A stretch of 44,965 nt of DNA from DAOTYE01 sp034434915 (lineage in GTDB: Bacteria > Chloroflexota > Dehalococcoidia > Dehalococcoidales > RBG-16-60-22), in the NCBI GenBank assembly GCA_034434915.1, contig DAOTYE010000009.1, forward strand, positions 1 to 44,965. Direction: 5' to 3'. Below are positions 34,704 to 42,510 of the stretch, one piece after another (the stretch's first letter is position 1; the number at the start of each line of letters is the position of its first letter). The position numbers and the translations under genes were made by a program. The notes under the pieces were generated by a model, which ran no database searches, was not told where the DNA came from, and worked only from the letters and a program-made list of their open reading frames with translations.

Positions 34704-35777
34704 ATGTCTAAAATTGCCGTCATCGGCACGACGAGCTGGGGCATTACACTGAGCCTCCTTATGGCGCAGAAGGGTGAGGAAGTGTGGCTGTGGGCGCGCA
34801 CCAGGCAGGAGGCAGCCAGAATCAAAAAGAGCGGTCCGGACTCTGATATTTTCGCCAGAATTACCTTTCCACCTAAACTGCACATTACCAGCGACCTGGA
34901 AAAAGCCATGTCCGGTGTGAAGGCGGTCTTTCTTGTCGTTCCCTCTCAGACCATGCGGCAGAATATCAAGCTTGTCGCACCGTATCTGACCAAATCAACC
35001 ATTATCGTAAGCGCCGCCAAGGGAATTGAAATCGGCACCGGGAAACGCATGTCCCAGGTTATTGCTGAAGAGATAAATCCTCGTTTCAAATCCAATATTT
35101 GCGTGCTTTCCGGTCCAAATCTGGCGCGAGAGGTGGTGCAGAATCTTCCCGCGGCGACAGTGGTCGCTTCGGAAGATGGTAGCAAAGCCAGGCAGATTCA
35201 GAAACTGCTCACTACTTCCAATCTCTGCGTTTTCACCAATAACGATGTGATAGGCGTGGAGCTGGGTGGCGCATTGAAGAACATCATTGCGCTTGGCGCG
35301 GGTATCGCTGACGGGTTGGGCTATGGAGACAATGCCAAGTCAGCATACATCACCCGCGGGCTGACGGAAATATCAGCGCTGGGGGTGGCGCTGGGTGCCA
35401 ACCCGCTCACCTTCTCCGGGCTGGCAGGGCTGGGTGACCTCGTGGCTACCTGCGCCAGCCCTTTTAGCAGAAATCACTATGTGGGTGTGGAACTGGGGAA
35501 AGGGCGGCCACTGAAAGAGATTCTTGATTCTATGGACAGTGTGGCGGAGGGAGTCAGTACCACCCTTGTGGCTTATGAGCTTGCCCGCAAGATGGGACTG
35601 GGGATGCCCATCACCGAGCGGCTTTACAAAATTCTTTATGAGAAAGCAGACCCCAGACAGGTGGCACTGGAGATGATTGGCGGCAATGCCCGCCATGAGC
35701 TGGTTGGGAGAAGGTGGCGGCTTTTTTCTTTCTTCCGGCGGAAGAAGCAACTGCCCGGTGAAAACGGAAGCCGCTAG
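34704..35777 (+). CDS. gpsA: Glycerol-3-phosphate dehydrogenase (NAD(P)+)
   Basis: Reduces dihydroxyacetone phosphate to glycerol 3-phosphate, the substrate of PlsY. 357 residues. Substrate and catalytic motif: GGALKNIIALGAGIADGLGYGDNAK, shown here only as its key residues Lys and the GxGxNAK tail; then SGLAGLGDLVATC. The N-terminal nucleotide motif reads IGTTSWG, where the family usually has GAGSWG, so the middle glycine of GxGxxG is a Thr. A basic C-terminal extension (about 330-357) follows the normal end. Converges with dnaJ, overlapping 4 bases. Confidence 0.93.
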   Translation: MSKIAVIGTTSWGITLSLLMAQKGEEVWLWARTRQEAARIKKSGPDSDIFARITFPPKLHITSDLEKAMSGVKAVFLVVPSQTMRQNIKLVAPYLTKSTIIVSAAKGIEIGTGKRMSQVIAEEINPRFKSNICVLSGPNLAREVVQNLPAATVVASEDGSKARQIQKLLTTSNLCVFTNNDVIGVELGGALKNIIALGAGIADGLGYGDNAKSAYITRGLTEISALGVALGANPLTFSGLAGLGDLVATCASPFSRNHYVGVELGKGRPLKEILDSMDSVAEGVSTTLVAYELARKMGLGMPITERLYKILYEKADPRQVALEMIGGNARHELVGRRWRLFSFFRRKKQLPGENGSR

Positions 35778-36856
35778 TCTACCCCGCGTTTGCGCTTTGC
35801 CGGTCCCAGAGTCTTCGCCAGTTCTTCAATAAGCTTCCGTTGTTCTTTTGTGAGGGACTCAGGTGTGGCAACAAACAGGGTTACCAGCTGGTCGCCGCGT
35901 CCACTGCGGTTCAATCTGGGTATGCCCAGGTTCTTGAGCCTGAATACTCTGCCTGTCTGGCTTCCTGGCGGAATGACCACTTTGGTCTTCCCGTAGAGCG
36001 TGGGCACCTCTATTTCCGCACCGAGCGCCGCCTGGGCGAAGTTCACCGGAAGCTCATAGAGGATGTCATCGCCATCTCTTACAAAGAGCGCGTGCTCCAG
36101 CACGGACACGGTGATAAAGAGGTCTCCGGGATAACCGCCTCTCAGTCCGGCGTCACCCTCACCGCTCAACTGCAGTTCTGTGCCGTTGTCAACGCCAGGG
36201 GGGATAGTGATGGATAGGCGTCTCTTGATTTTCTCCCTGCCCGCGCCACGGCAGTTGGGACATGGCTCGGTGATGACCTTGCCTTCACCGTGACATCGGC
36301 TACATACCGTAGTATTAACAAACCGCCCAAAGAGGCTGTTTTGAACACGGCGGACCTGCCCGGTGCCATTGCACGCGGGACACGGTGATGGCTGGGTGCC
36401 CGGCCTGGCACCGCTCCCGTGGCACGCACCACATAGCTCCGTGCGTACTACTTCAATCTCCTTCTCACAGCCGAAAGCGGCTTCTTCAAGAGTGATGGTT
36501 ACCGTCTGTCTCAAATCAGCGCCGCGTTGAGGAACCCGGTGAGCGGCAGAGGTCATACCGCCGAAGAAAGCTTCAAATATATCGCCGAAGCCGCCGAACT
36601 CAAATCCCTCAAAGCCGCGGCTAAATAGCCCCTCCCCACCCGCATGCCCGAAGCGGTCATAAGCGGCGCGCTTATTGGCGTCAGAGAGGACTTCATAAGC
36701 CTCATTGATTTCTTTGAATTTGTCCTCAGCGCCGGGCTCATGATTGCGGTCCGGATGGTACTGGAATGCCAGCTTGCGGTAAGCTTTCTTTACCTCGTCA
36801 TCGCTGGCGCTACGCGGTATTCCCAGGACTTCGTAAAAATCTCGTTTTTCTGCCAT
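35774..36856 (-). CDS. dnaJ: Chaperone DnaJ
   Basis: Hsp40 co-chaperone that stimulates DnaK. 360 residues. The J domain (1-70) has HPD at 34-36. A Gly/Phe-rich linker (about 72-105) is followed by the zinc domain with four CxxCxGxG-type repeats (CGACHGSG, CPACNGTG, CSRCHGEG, CPNCRGAG), then the two client-binding beta domains and dimerization end. dnaK and grpE are not adjacent. No good ribosome site before the ATG. A promoter with a consensus -35 lies at 36949-36977. No CIRCE element was seen upstream. Confidence 0.96.
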   Translation of the reverse strand: MAEKRDFYEVLGIPRSASDDEVKKAYRKLAFQYHPDRNHEPGAEDKFKEINEAYEVLSDANKRAAYDRFGHAGGEGLFSRGFEGFEFGGFGDIFEAFFGGMTSAAHRVPQRGADLRQTVTITLEEAAFGCEKEIEVVRTELCGACHGSGARPGTQPSPCPACNGTGQVRRVQNSLFGRFVNTTVCSRCHGEGKVITEPCPNCRGAGREKIKRRLSITIPPGVDNGTELQLSGEGDAGLRGGYPGDLFITVSVLEHALFVRDGDDILYELPVNFAQAALGAEIEVPTLYGKTKVVIPPGSQTGRVFRLKNLGIPRLNRSGRGDQLVTLFVATPESLTKEQRKLIEELAKTLGPAKRKRGVD

Positions 36857-36948
36857 CTGAATAAAAGTTTACTTTCTGGAAAGCAGACAGGGCTGACCTT
36901 TAACCATCAGAAGGGATACCCAGTGCTCCAGAAGGAGAATCCATTTAC

Positions 36949-36977
36949 ATGGTACTAATAAGAACCGTACTTGTCAA
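36949..36977 (-). promoter_or_regulatory. Promoter of dnaJ
   Basis: On the minus strand TTGACA (36972-36977), 17-base spacer, TACCAT (36949-36954, four of six matches). Predicted leader about 85 bases. Confidence 0.5.
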
Positions 36978-37106
36978 GGCAAAATGAGCTTGAAAGAGCG
37001 CTTCTCTTCGCCTTCCGTTTCTGCTCAGGGTAAGGGGATTAGATGCGTATCGGGCTATTGGGCGTAACCACATGCTCTTGAGCGCGATACCTGCGACAAA
37101 AAACGA

Positions 37107-37136
37107 TTGACTTATTTAGAACAAATGTGCTATTTT
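37107..37136 (+). promoter_or_regulatory. Promoter of the virion operon
   Basis: TTGACT (37107-37112), 18-base spacer, TATTTT (37131-37136) with an extended -10 TGC. The operator palindrome occupies the spacer. It is the only strong promoter seen upstream of the portal-capsid genes. Confidence 0.7.
37117..37132. promoter_or_regulatory. LexA-like operator palindrome, virion copy
   Basis: TAGAACAAATGTGCTA: an imperfect palindrome (TAGAACA / TGTGCTA) with core GAAC-AAAT-GTGC, one base from the Gram-positive LexA box GAAC-N4-GTTC. In the transcription direction the terminase copy reads TAGAACATTTGTGCTA, different only in the two central A/T bases. Both sit at the same place relative to the -10. 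Confidence 0.65.
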
Positions 37137-37185
37137 TTCCAGTGAGTTGGTCGCCATGAAGACAGACGATAGGGAGTTGAGCACG

Positions 37186-37527
37186 ATGAGTGAGCTGGTA
37201 AAAGGAACGGTAGATGGAAAGAATAAAAACGGTCAAGACCTGCCACCGGAATTCTGCCACTATCGTGATGAGGGCTGTGAGCTGGCGCAGTCCTGCCTTA
37301 ACTGTCCCTTTCCTCAGTGCGTCTATGAACAGCCGAGGGGCAAACGGCGCTGGCTGAAAAAGGCGCGCGATAAGGAGATTGTACGGTTGTTCCTTAGCAA
37401 AGGGAAAAGCGTGAAAGAGCTGGCTCAGGTCTTTGGCATCAGCCAGCGCACCATTCAGCGGGCAATCAAGCAATACGTGTCGTCTCCATTGCGTCATGAA
37501 AAAAAGGAGGATGTCATCAATGAGTGA
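37186..37527 (+). CDS. Cys-cluster helix-turn-helix protein, first gene of the virion operon
   Basis: 113 residues. Five cysteines (24, 31, 37, 40, 45) form a compact putative zinc-binding knot (C-x6-C-x5-C-x2-C-x4-C), followed by a basic segment and a resolvase-like HTH at about 63-97 (EIVRLFLSKGKSVKELAQVF, then GISQRTIQRAIKQY). It looks like a DNA-binding regulator, or a DNA-recognition factor for packaging. The start is uncertain: 37186 has GGGAG 9 bases upstream; ATG 37156 would add 10 residues. It ends inside the portal gene (8-base overlap), so translation is coupled. Confidence 0.7.
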   Translation: MSELVKGTVDGKNKNGQDLPPEFCHYRDEGCELAQSCLNCPFPQCVYEQPRGKRRWLKKARDKEIVRLFLSKGKSVKELAQVFGISQRTIQRAIKQYVSSPLRHEKKEDVINE

Positions 37528-38908
37528 AGAGCTTCCGGTACAGCTCGCCAGGATGGACCTGGAGCGCATACGCCGCTATAAAGACTACCTTAATTTCTAT
37601 CAAGGCGGTCAGTGGGATGGCAGGGAGAGAAAAGGAGAACGCCATCTGACCTTCAACTACGCCAGGGTCTTCATAGATAAGGTTACCTCCTATCTGATGT
37701 CCGGTATCACCTTTGCTGTGGAGCCGGTTGAGGATTCAGAAAAAGGAAGAACACAGGCGCAGAAGGCGGAGCAAGCCCTCCATCGCGTCTATGAAGAAAA
37801 TAACCTGGAACAGCTTGACCTGGAGACGGAGCTTGATTGCGCCATTTTAGGCGATGCCTGCTACAAGGTGGTCTGGGACGCCGCAGAAAGAAAGGTGCGG
37901 GTAACCGCTCCGGATGTGCAGGGCATCTATGTCTGGTGGTGGGGTGATGACAGTTCGCGGGTATGGCGTATCGCCTGCCGTTACCGCCTCACCGCTGAGG
38001 AAACTGAGCTCCTCTACGGTGTGAAGCCGAAAGGCAAAACAGCAATGATAGTTGAAGCCTGGACAGAGCAGGACTTTGAGCTTTACCTGGACAATGCCGT
38101 CATGGAGAGAAAGCCTAATCCTTTTGGCTTTATCCCGTTCATTGTTTATCCCAATCTCCGTGAGCCGAAGCATTTCTGGGGCGTCTCTGACCTGCCTCCC
38201 ATCATGGAATCCCAGCGTGAACTTAACCGCGCTATGAGCCAGCTCTCACGCATTCTTGAGCTTTCTGGCAATCCCATTGCGGTGCTGGAGAACGTGGAAG
38301 AGTCTGAAGACATCGCGGTGCGCCCCGGCGCCGTCTGGAATGTCCCGGAGGACGCCAAAGCCTATCTGCTGGACTTGCTCCAGGGCGGTGGTGTCAATCT
38401 TCATATTGATTACATTAACCTGCTATACCGTACACTCCATGACATCTCGGAATCGCCGCGCTCGGCTTTCGGTGGGACGGAGCGGGACCTCTCCGGCGTA
38501 GCTCTGGAGATTGACCTCCACCCCCTCTTGCAGAAGGTGAGGCGGAAGCGCATCATCCGCACCGCCGTCTATAACCGGCGCAACGAGATGATTCTGAAGC
38601 TTCTGGAGAAATACCGCGGCGACCGCTTCGGCGATGTGCGGCTGAGGGTGGTGTGGGGTCCGGTCCTGCCGCAGGATGTGAGCCGGCAGGTGAACAATGA
38701 GCAGGTGCTCGTCCAGGCGGGCATTCATTCCCGCCGCAGGGCGATGGGCGACCTCGGCATCAGAGACCCGGAAGCTGAGTTCAAACGCTGGCTTGAGGAG
38801 CGGGAGACCATCCTCAGGATGAATAGAGAACTGAACGCCAGACCTACCCGCAGCCCGGCGAGGGAGAGAGCGTTAAGCGCGGGCGCAGAAGGCGTTGAGG
38901 AAACATAG
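37520..38908 (+). CDS. Phage portal protein (SPP1 gp6-like)
   Basis: The portal ring is the DNA channel at one capsid vertex and docks the terminase. 462 residues. Features of the gp6-like family: N-terminal RHLTFNYARVFIDKVTSYLM, the central wing with AILGDACYKVVWD, NPFGFIPFIVYPN, and the stem/crown region with SQRELNRAMSQLSRILE and later ESPRSAFGG and SGVALEIDLHPLL. A longer frame from 37433 overlaps the HTH gene; AAGGAGG lies 9 bases before 37520. No frameshift or internal stop. The C-terminus is polar and Arg/Ala-rich. Confidence 0.9.
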   Translation: MSEELPVQLARMDLERIRRYKDYLNFYQGGQWDGRERKGERHLTFNYARVFIDKVTSYLMSGITFAVEPVEDSEKGRTQAQKAEQALHRVYEENNLEQLDLETELDCAILGDACYKVVWDAAERKVRVTAPDVQGIYVWWWGDDSSRVWRIACRYRLTAEETELLYGVKPKGKTAMIVEAWTEQDFELYLDNAVMERKPNPFGFIPFIVYPNLREPKHFWGVSDLPPIMESQRELNRAMSQLSRILELSGNPIAVLENVEESEDIAVRPGAVWNVPEDAKAYLLDLLQGGGVNLHIDYINLLYRTLHDISESPRSAFGGTERDLSGVALEIDLHPLLQKVRRKRIIRTAVYNRRNEMILKLLEKYRGDRFGDVRLRVVWGPVLPQDVSRQVNNEQVLVQAGIHSRRRAMGDLGIRDPEAEFKRWLEERETILRMNRELNARPTRSPARERALSAGAEGVEET

Positions 38909-38916
38909 GAGGCACT

Positions 38917-39405
38917 ATGGCAGAGCAGGAACAAAATCTGGAAATGGAACTGGCATCCATCCGTGGTGAGCTGGCACGGCTGACGGAAGAAAAGGCAAGC
39001 CTTATCAGCGAGCTCAGGTCAAGGGAAAATATAATTGCTGAGCTCAAGCAGTCGCTGGCTGATAAAGATAGTGAACTGGTCATCGTGAAGCAGGCGATTG
39101 CTGATTCAGAAAAGAAGCTCACTGATGCCACCGCCGTGCTGGTGCAGGCTGTGGCGAGCTACAGGGCGCTCCTCATCGCCACCAATCCGGAAGTGCCATC
39201 TGAGCTTATCAGTGGCGATACGGTTGATGCCTTGGACCAGTCGCTGGAGAAAGCCCGCGCTCTTGTCAGCAAGGTGCGCCAGGGCGTTGAGGCGGAACTG
39301 GCAAAACTGCGGGTGCCCTTCAGCGCACCATTGAGGACGGAGCCGGACCTTTCAGCCCTATCAGCTCGGGAAAAAATTCAGTATGCAATAGGAGGTAAAA
39401 AGTAA
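38917..39405 (+). CDS. Probable capsid scaffolding protein
   Basis: 162 residues, acidic, with a coiled coil over about 1-70 (E/L/A heptads) and a helical C-terminal part ending in a basic YAIGGKK. Between portal and major capsid gene, this is the place, length and composition of a scaffold, which directs procapsid assembly. No protease motif was seen in it. The stop codon shares a base with the capsid start (TAATG). Ribosome site AGGAGG. Confidence 0.7.
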   Translation: MAEQEQNLEMELASIRGELARLTEEKASLISELRSRENIIAELKQSLADKDSELVIVKQAIADSEKKLTDATAVLVQAVASYRALLIATNPEVPSELISGDTVDALDQSLEKARALVSKVRQGVEAELAKLRVPFSAPLRTEPDLSALSAREKIQYAIGGKK

Positions 39406-40325
39406 TGGCACTCACACTGGCGGAAGCATCAAAGCTATCCAATGACATGTTGAAACAGGGGGTGATTGAGACCATCATCAAAGAATCGCCCGTCCTTCAG
39501 CGGCTCCCCTTCATTGAGATTGCTGGCAACGGGCTGACCTACAACCAAGAAAAGACCCTCCCCAGCATTGATTTCTATGATGTGGGCGAGGACTGGGCGG
39601 AATCCACACCCACCTTTGAGCAGAAGACCGCCCACCTCAAGATTATGGGCGGCGATGCTGACGTGGACAATTTTCTCAAGTCCACCCGTAGCAATATCCA
39701 GGACCTTGAGGCGGCGGTAGTGGAGCTGAAAGCGAAGGCAGTCAAGGACAAGTTTGAGGAGACCTTCATCTACGGCGATGCCACGGTTAACGCCAAAGCG
39801 TTTGATGGACTGAGGAAGCTCATTGACACCGGGACGGTGGGGCCACAGGTTATCGCCATGGGGGATGCCGGAGCGACCCTTACCCTTGCCAAGCTGGATG
39901 AGCTTATTGATGCCATCAAGGGCGGCAAGCCGGACCTGCTCATCATGAGCCGGCGCTCACGCCGCAAACTCAATGCCCTCGTCCGCGCCACCGGCGGCAT
40001 GATGGAGACCGACCGCGACCGCTGGGGCAATTTCATCCAGTTCTGGGACGGCATACCCATCGGCGTGAATGACTGGATTCTGGACACGCATGTGGTCGCC
40101 GGAGGTGTGGAAACTGCCACCACTGGCGGAGATTGCTCTACCATCTATGCCGTCCAGATGGGGGAGTGGGGACTCTGCGGCTTGACCAGCCCCGGTCATC
40201 TCACTGTGGAACCGCTGGGCTCAATGGAGAGCAAAGACGCCACCCGCACCAGGGTGAAGTGGTATGTCTCCCTTGCCCTTTTCAGCTCGGTGAAAGCCGC
40301 CGCGCTCATCGGTGTGAAAGACTGA
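39405..40325 (+). CDS. Major capsid protein (HK97-like fold likely)
   Basis: 306 residues. The N-terminal arm has ASKLSNDMLKQGVIETIIKE, then the E-loop-like section with LPSIDFYDVGEDWAES and HLKIMGGDADVDNFL, and the long spine helix QDLEAAVVELKAKAVKDKFE. Then come FDGLRKLI, the LDELIDAIKGGKPDLLIMSR stretch, and GIPIGVNDWI near the C-terminus. This sequence order is typical of major capsid proteins in siphovirus-like phages. There is no long N-terminal delta domain; the separate scaffold gene upstream fits that. Confidence 0.88.
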   Translation: MALTLAEASKLSNDMLKQGVIETIIKESPVLQRLPFIEIAGNGLTYNQEKTLPSIDFYDVGEDWAESTPTFEQKTAHLKIMGGDADVDNFLKSTRSNIQDLEAAVVELKAKAVKDKFEETFIYGDATVNAKAFDGLRKLIDTGTVGPQVIAMGDAGATLTLAKLDELIDAIKGGKPDLLIMSRRSRRKLNALVRATGGMMETDRDRWGNFIQFWDGIPIGVNDWILDTHVVAGGVETATTGGDCSTIYAVQMGEWGLCGLTSPGHLTVEPLGSMESKDATRTRVKWYVSLALFSSVKAAALIGVKD

Positions 40326-40415
40326 TAAAGCATAGCTGGACTTTCTCATGATATGCCCCCGGCTCCTCTATAAGGAGTCTGTCAAAAGAGGGGGTGAAAC
40401 CCTTCTGATAAAAAT

Positions 40416-40440
40416 CCCCCTCTCCTGCCGGGAGAGGGGG
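40416..40440. repeat. C-rich perfect hairpin after the capsid gene
   Basis: CCCCCTCTCC (40416-40425), loop TGCCG, GGAGAGGGGG (40431-40440): a perfect 10-bp stem in the 152-base gap between capsid and next virion gene. It is not followed by a T-run, so it is a partial attenuator, an mRNA-stabilizing stem, or a copy of a dispersed repeat. It resembles the stem at 18571-18596. Confidence 0.6.
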
Positions 40441-40477
40441 CAGGGGGGAGGTCAAAAATAAAAAGGAGGAAATTATT

Positions 40478-40942
40478 ATGGTCCTTGCGGTTATTGAACA
40501 TACGGAATATCCCTTCGCCAGAGGCGCACTCACCTCAGACGGCATTCAGTGGTCGGCGGAGACAGATACTGCCACACCTGATATTGCTGTTGAGGTAGAA
40601 AAAGTAGCCATCAAACCACCGGCTTTGGGGAAACTGCTTGAGATAGAATTCGGCTTGACTGCCGCCTTCCGCGCCGTTTCTTCTGCCACCGCAGATGTCA
40701 CCTACAAGTGGCAGGCGAGAAACGCCGGCGGCATCTGGGTTGACCTCCACACGGCGGTGACCAAAACAGACATCGGCACTACTTATATTGAGGAGACGCG
40801 GAGCGGCCGCTTCGCCCCGGTGGCTAACTTCAATGCCATTCCTTTTGAGGTCAGGCTTATCATCCAGTGCAATGAAGCCAATCAGGGGCGGGCTAAAATC
40901 AAAAATGCCAGCTACGTCCGCGTGAAATATGCCACCTCATAA
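40478..40942 (+). CDS. Putative virion protein, beta-rich
   Basis: 154 residues, beta-rich, no membrane segment. The middle part (KWQARNAGGIWVDLHTAV) looks like an immunoglobulin- or jelly-roll-like surface domain. Its place after the major capsid gene with its own strong AAAGGAGG site suggests a capsid decoration or fibre protein. Not recognised as a named family; the assignment is by context. Confidence 0.6.
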   Translation: MVLAVIEHTEYPFARGALTSDGIQWSAETDTATPDIAVEVEKVAIKPPALGKLLEIEFGLTAAFRAVSSATADVTYKWQARNAGGIWVDLHTAVTKTDIGTTYIEETRSGRFAPVANFNAIPFEVRLIIQCNEANQGRAKIKNASYVRVKYATS

Positions 40943-40951
40943 GGAGGACGC

Positions 40952-41623
40952 ATGGAGAACTTGCTCTTTTCCCCTCCGGTTTCAGGCACGACCCTGCGCC
41001 TGCCCGGACTGCCCGGAGGTAGCAATGTGGCGCATGACCGGAGCTCCCGCGGCAACCGTGGCGTGCTGACCGGCGCCATCTGGCAGAGATTGCCTACCGG
41101 GCTGTGGTACCTCTGGTTTGACGGCGTGGATGATGGCGTAAACTGTGGCAACCATCCCAGCCTGGACGTCACAGATAAGCTCACCGTGAAGCTGTGGGTA
41201 CTGCCGGAAAGCCAGACTGCTGGCTTGGTGTGGGTGGTGGGCAAAGACGGCGCCGGCGGCAGGTCCTTTGCCTATGGTATGAACTCGTCTCTCTACCTCT
41301 TTGCCCAGCACAGCGGGAGCAATGTGGGCTCATCAGCCAACCCTCTCGTGGCGGTGCGGTGGCACCATATTGCCTATGTCTATGCCAGCGATGCCGCCCT
41401 CTTCCGCTTCTACATCAACGGGGTGCTGGACAGCGCCATCACCTCGCCGCCAGCCATAAGCTCTTCCAGCACCGACCTTTGCCTGGGCAGAAGGTCATAT
41501 ATCGGGGCAGAGGGCTACTATAAAGGCGGCATTGCCCTTGTTGAAATACAGCACGGAATCTGGTCTGCCCTTGAGGTCAAGAACAGCTTTGACCGGGAAA
41601 AAACTTTGTTCGGAGTGTGGTAA
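40952..41623 (+). CDS. LamG/concanavalin-like lectin domain protein
   Basis: 223 residues. A short N-terminal arm (about 1-40) precedes a LamG-like jelly roll: YLWFDGVDDGVNCGN, then LDVTDKLTVKLWV, GRSFAYGMNSSLYLF, WHHIAYVYASDAALFRFYIN and LCLGRRSYIGAEGYYKGGIA. LamG domains bind sugars or proteins. Inside a capsid operon it is probably a head or tail decoration that contacts cell-surface glycans. Ribosome site AAGGAGG. Its end is followed at once by a small gene. Confidence 0.8.
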   Translation: MENLLFSPPVSGTTLRLPGLPGGSNVAHDRSSRGNRGVLTGAIWQRLPTGLWYLWFDGVDDGVNCGNHPSLDVTDKLTVKLWVLPESQTAGLVWVVGKDGAGGRSFAYGMNSSLYLFAQHSGSNVGSSANPLVAVRWHHIAYVYASDAALFRFYINGVLDSAITSPPAISSSSTDLCLGRRSYIGAEGYYKGGIALVEIQHGIWSALEVKNSFDREKTLFGVW

Positions 41624-41625
41624 CG

Positions 41626-41838
41626 ATGAAGTATAGAGTCAGGCTTGACTTAAGCTTTGCCAGTGAGGCTGAGGCCAGCTCACTCATGACTTATGCTAAA
41701 AACCTGATGGCGAAAGCCACCAGCCTCAATGAAGGTGCGGTAAACGAGGAGATTTCCTTCTGCGACTTGGAAATCTGCCGGCATGATGAAGGTTTGCCCT
41801 GTGAAAAACTGGAGCGGGCGGAAGTCAGACAAATATAG
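41626..41838 (+). CDS. Small conserved-looking virion-operon protein
   Basis: 70 residues, acidic, probably alpha/beta, no membrane segment. Starts at ATG 41626 with GGAG 9-12 bases upstream; an in-frame GTG at 41617 overlaps the LamG gene's end. The frame is tightly packed in the operon. I do not recognise it; the N-terminal MKYRVRLDLSF strand followed by a helix resembles a small ferredoxin-like fold. Confidence 0.6.
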   Translation: MKYRVRLDLSFASEAEASSLMTYAKNLMAKATSLNEGAVNEEISFCDLEICRHDEGLPCEKLERAEVRQI

Positions 41839-41868
41839 ACGGCGAGTTTGAGAAGGAGTGATAAACCC

Positions 41869-42501
41869 ATGAATCTAACTGAAATGAGAACACTGGTGCG
41901 GCGCGACCTGCGCGATGAGGATGCGGCTAACTACCGCTGGACCAATGACGAGCTTGACCGCCATATCGCCCGCGCGGTAAAGGACTTTTCTGAGCATCTT
42001 CCCCTTGAGCAGAAAACGCTGAAAGCCACCACTGCCGGCTCAAGAGATATTGACATCTCCACTATCACCAATCGGGTCATGGTGGAAGCGGTGGAATATC
42101 CGGTGGGCAGGTTTCCCCGGCGTTACCAGCCTTTTGCCCTTTGGGGAGATACCCTCACCATCATTGGAGATGAAATCCCGGATGGCTCTGATGCCTGCAT
42201 CTACTATGGCAAGCTCCATACCCTTGATGCGTCCACCTCCACTATCCCGTCTCAGTATGAGAACCTTATTGCCAGCGGCGCCTGCGGCTATGCCGCCGTG
42301 GAATGGGCGGTTTTTGCCATCAACCGGGTCAATGTGGGCGGCGGCATGACCCCGCGGGAATTTCAGGACTGGGGCAGAGACAGGCTTAGATATTTCCGCG
42401 AGGAGCTGGCGCGGCTGGGCAGGCGCAACCGGGTGAGGGTACGCTCACTCTATAAGCCGTACTATCCGGTGGTATCTAAAACCGCCGATTTCGGTCCGTA
42501 G
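41869..42501 (+). CDS. Putative head-tail connector/adaptor protein
   Basis: 210 residues. The N-terminus (TEMRTLVRRDLRDEDAANYR, then WTNDELDRHIARAVKDFSE) is the helical pattern of gp6/gp15-like adaptors (a short "RxxLxD...W.DxEL...I..A" helix pair). The centre is beta-rich and the C-terminus is basic (REELARLGRRNRVRVRSLY). Adaptors sit on the portal to attach a tail. Start at 41869, 11 bases after AGAAGGAG; the frame's earlier start includes the ribosome site itself. Confidence 0.65.
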   Translation: MNLTEMRTLVRRDLRDEDAANYRWTNDELDRHIARAVKDFSEHLPLEQKTLKATTAGSRDIDISTITNRVMVEAVEYPVGRFPRRYQPFALWGDTLTIIGDEIPDGSDACIYYGKLHTLDASTSTIPSQYENLIASGACGYAAVEWAVFAINRVNVGGGMTPREFQDWGRDRLRYFREELARLGRRNRVRVRSLYKPYYPVVSKTADFGP

Positions 42502-42510
42502 GAGAGGATG

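Larger units (their letters stand above)
36857..37185. other. Divergent intergenic region, dnaJ / virion operon
   Basis: 329 bases without a supported gene. It holds the dnaJ promoter (minus) and the virion-operon promoter with its operator (plus). A small inverted pair GTATCG/CGATAC lies at about 37046-37051 and 37085-37090. No tRNA, direct repeat or att-like duplication was seen that would mark a phage insertion edge. Confidence 0.6.

Noticed and set aside
36857..37106. Attachment site or tRNA at the edge of the virion operon
   Set aside because: No cloverleaf and no duplicated sequence at the terminase edge were found by eye.
40326..40477. CRISPR or tandem repeat array after the capsid gene
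   Set aside because: There is a single hairpin and a few GC-rich runs, no regularly spaced repeats.
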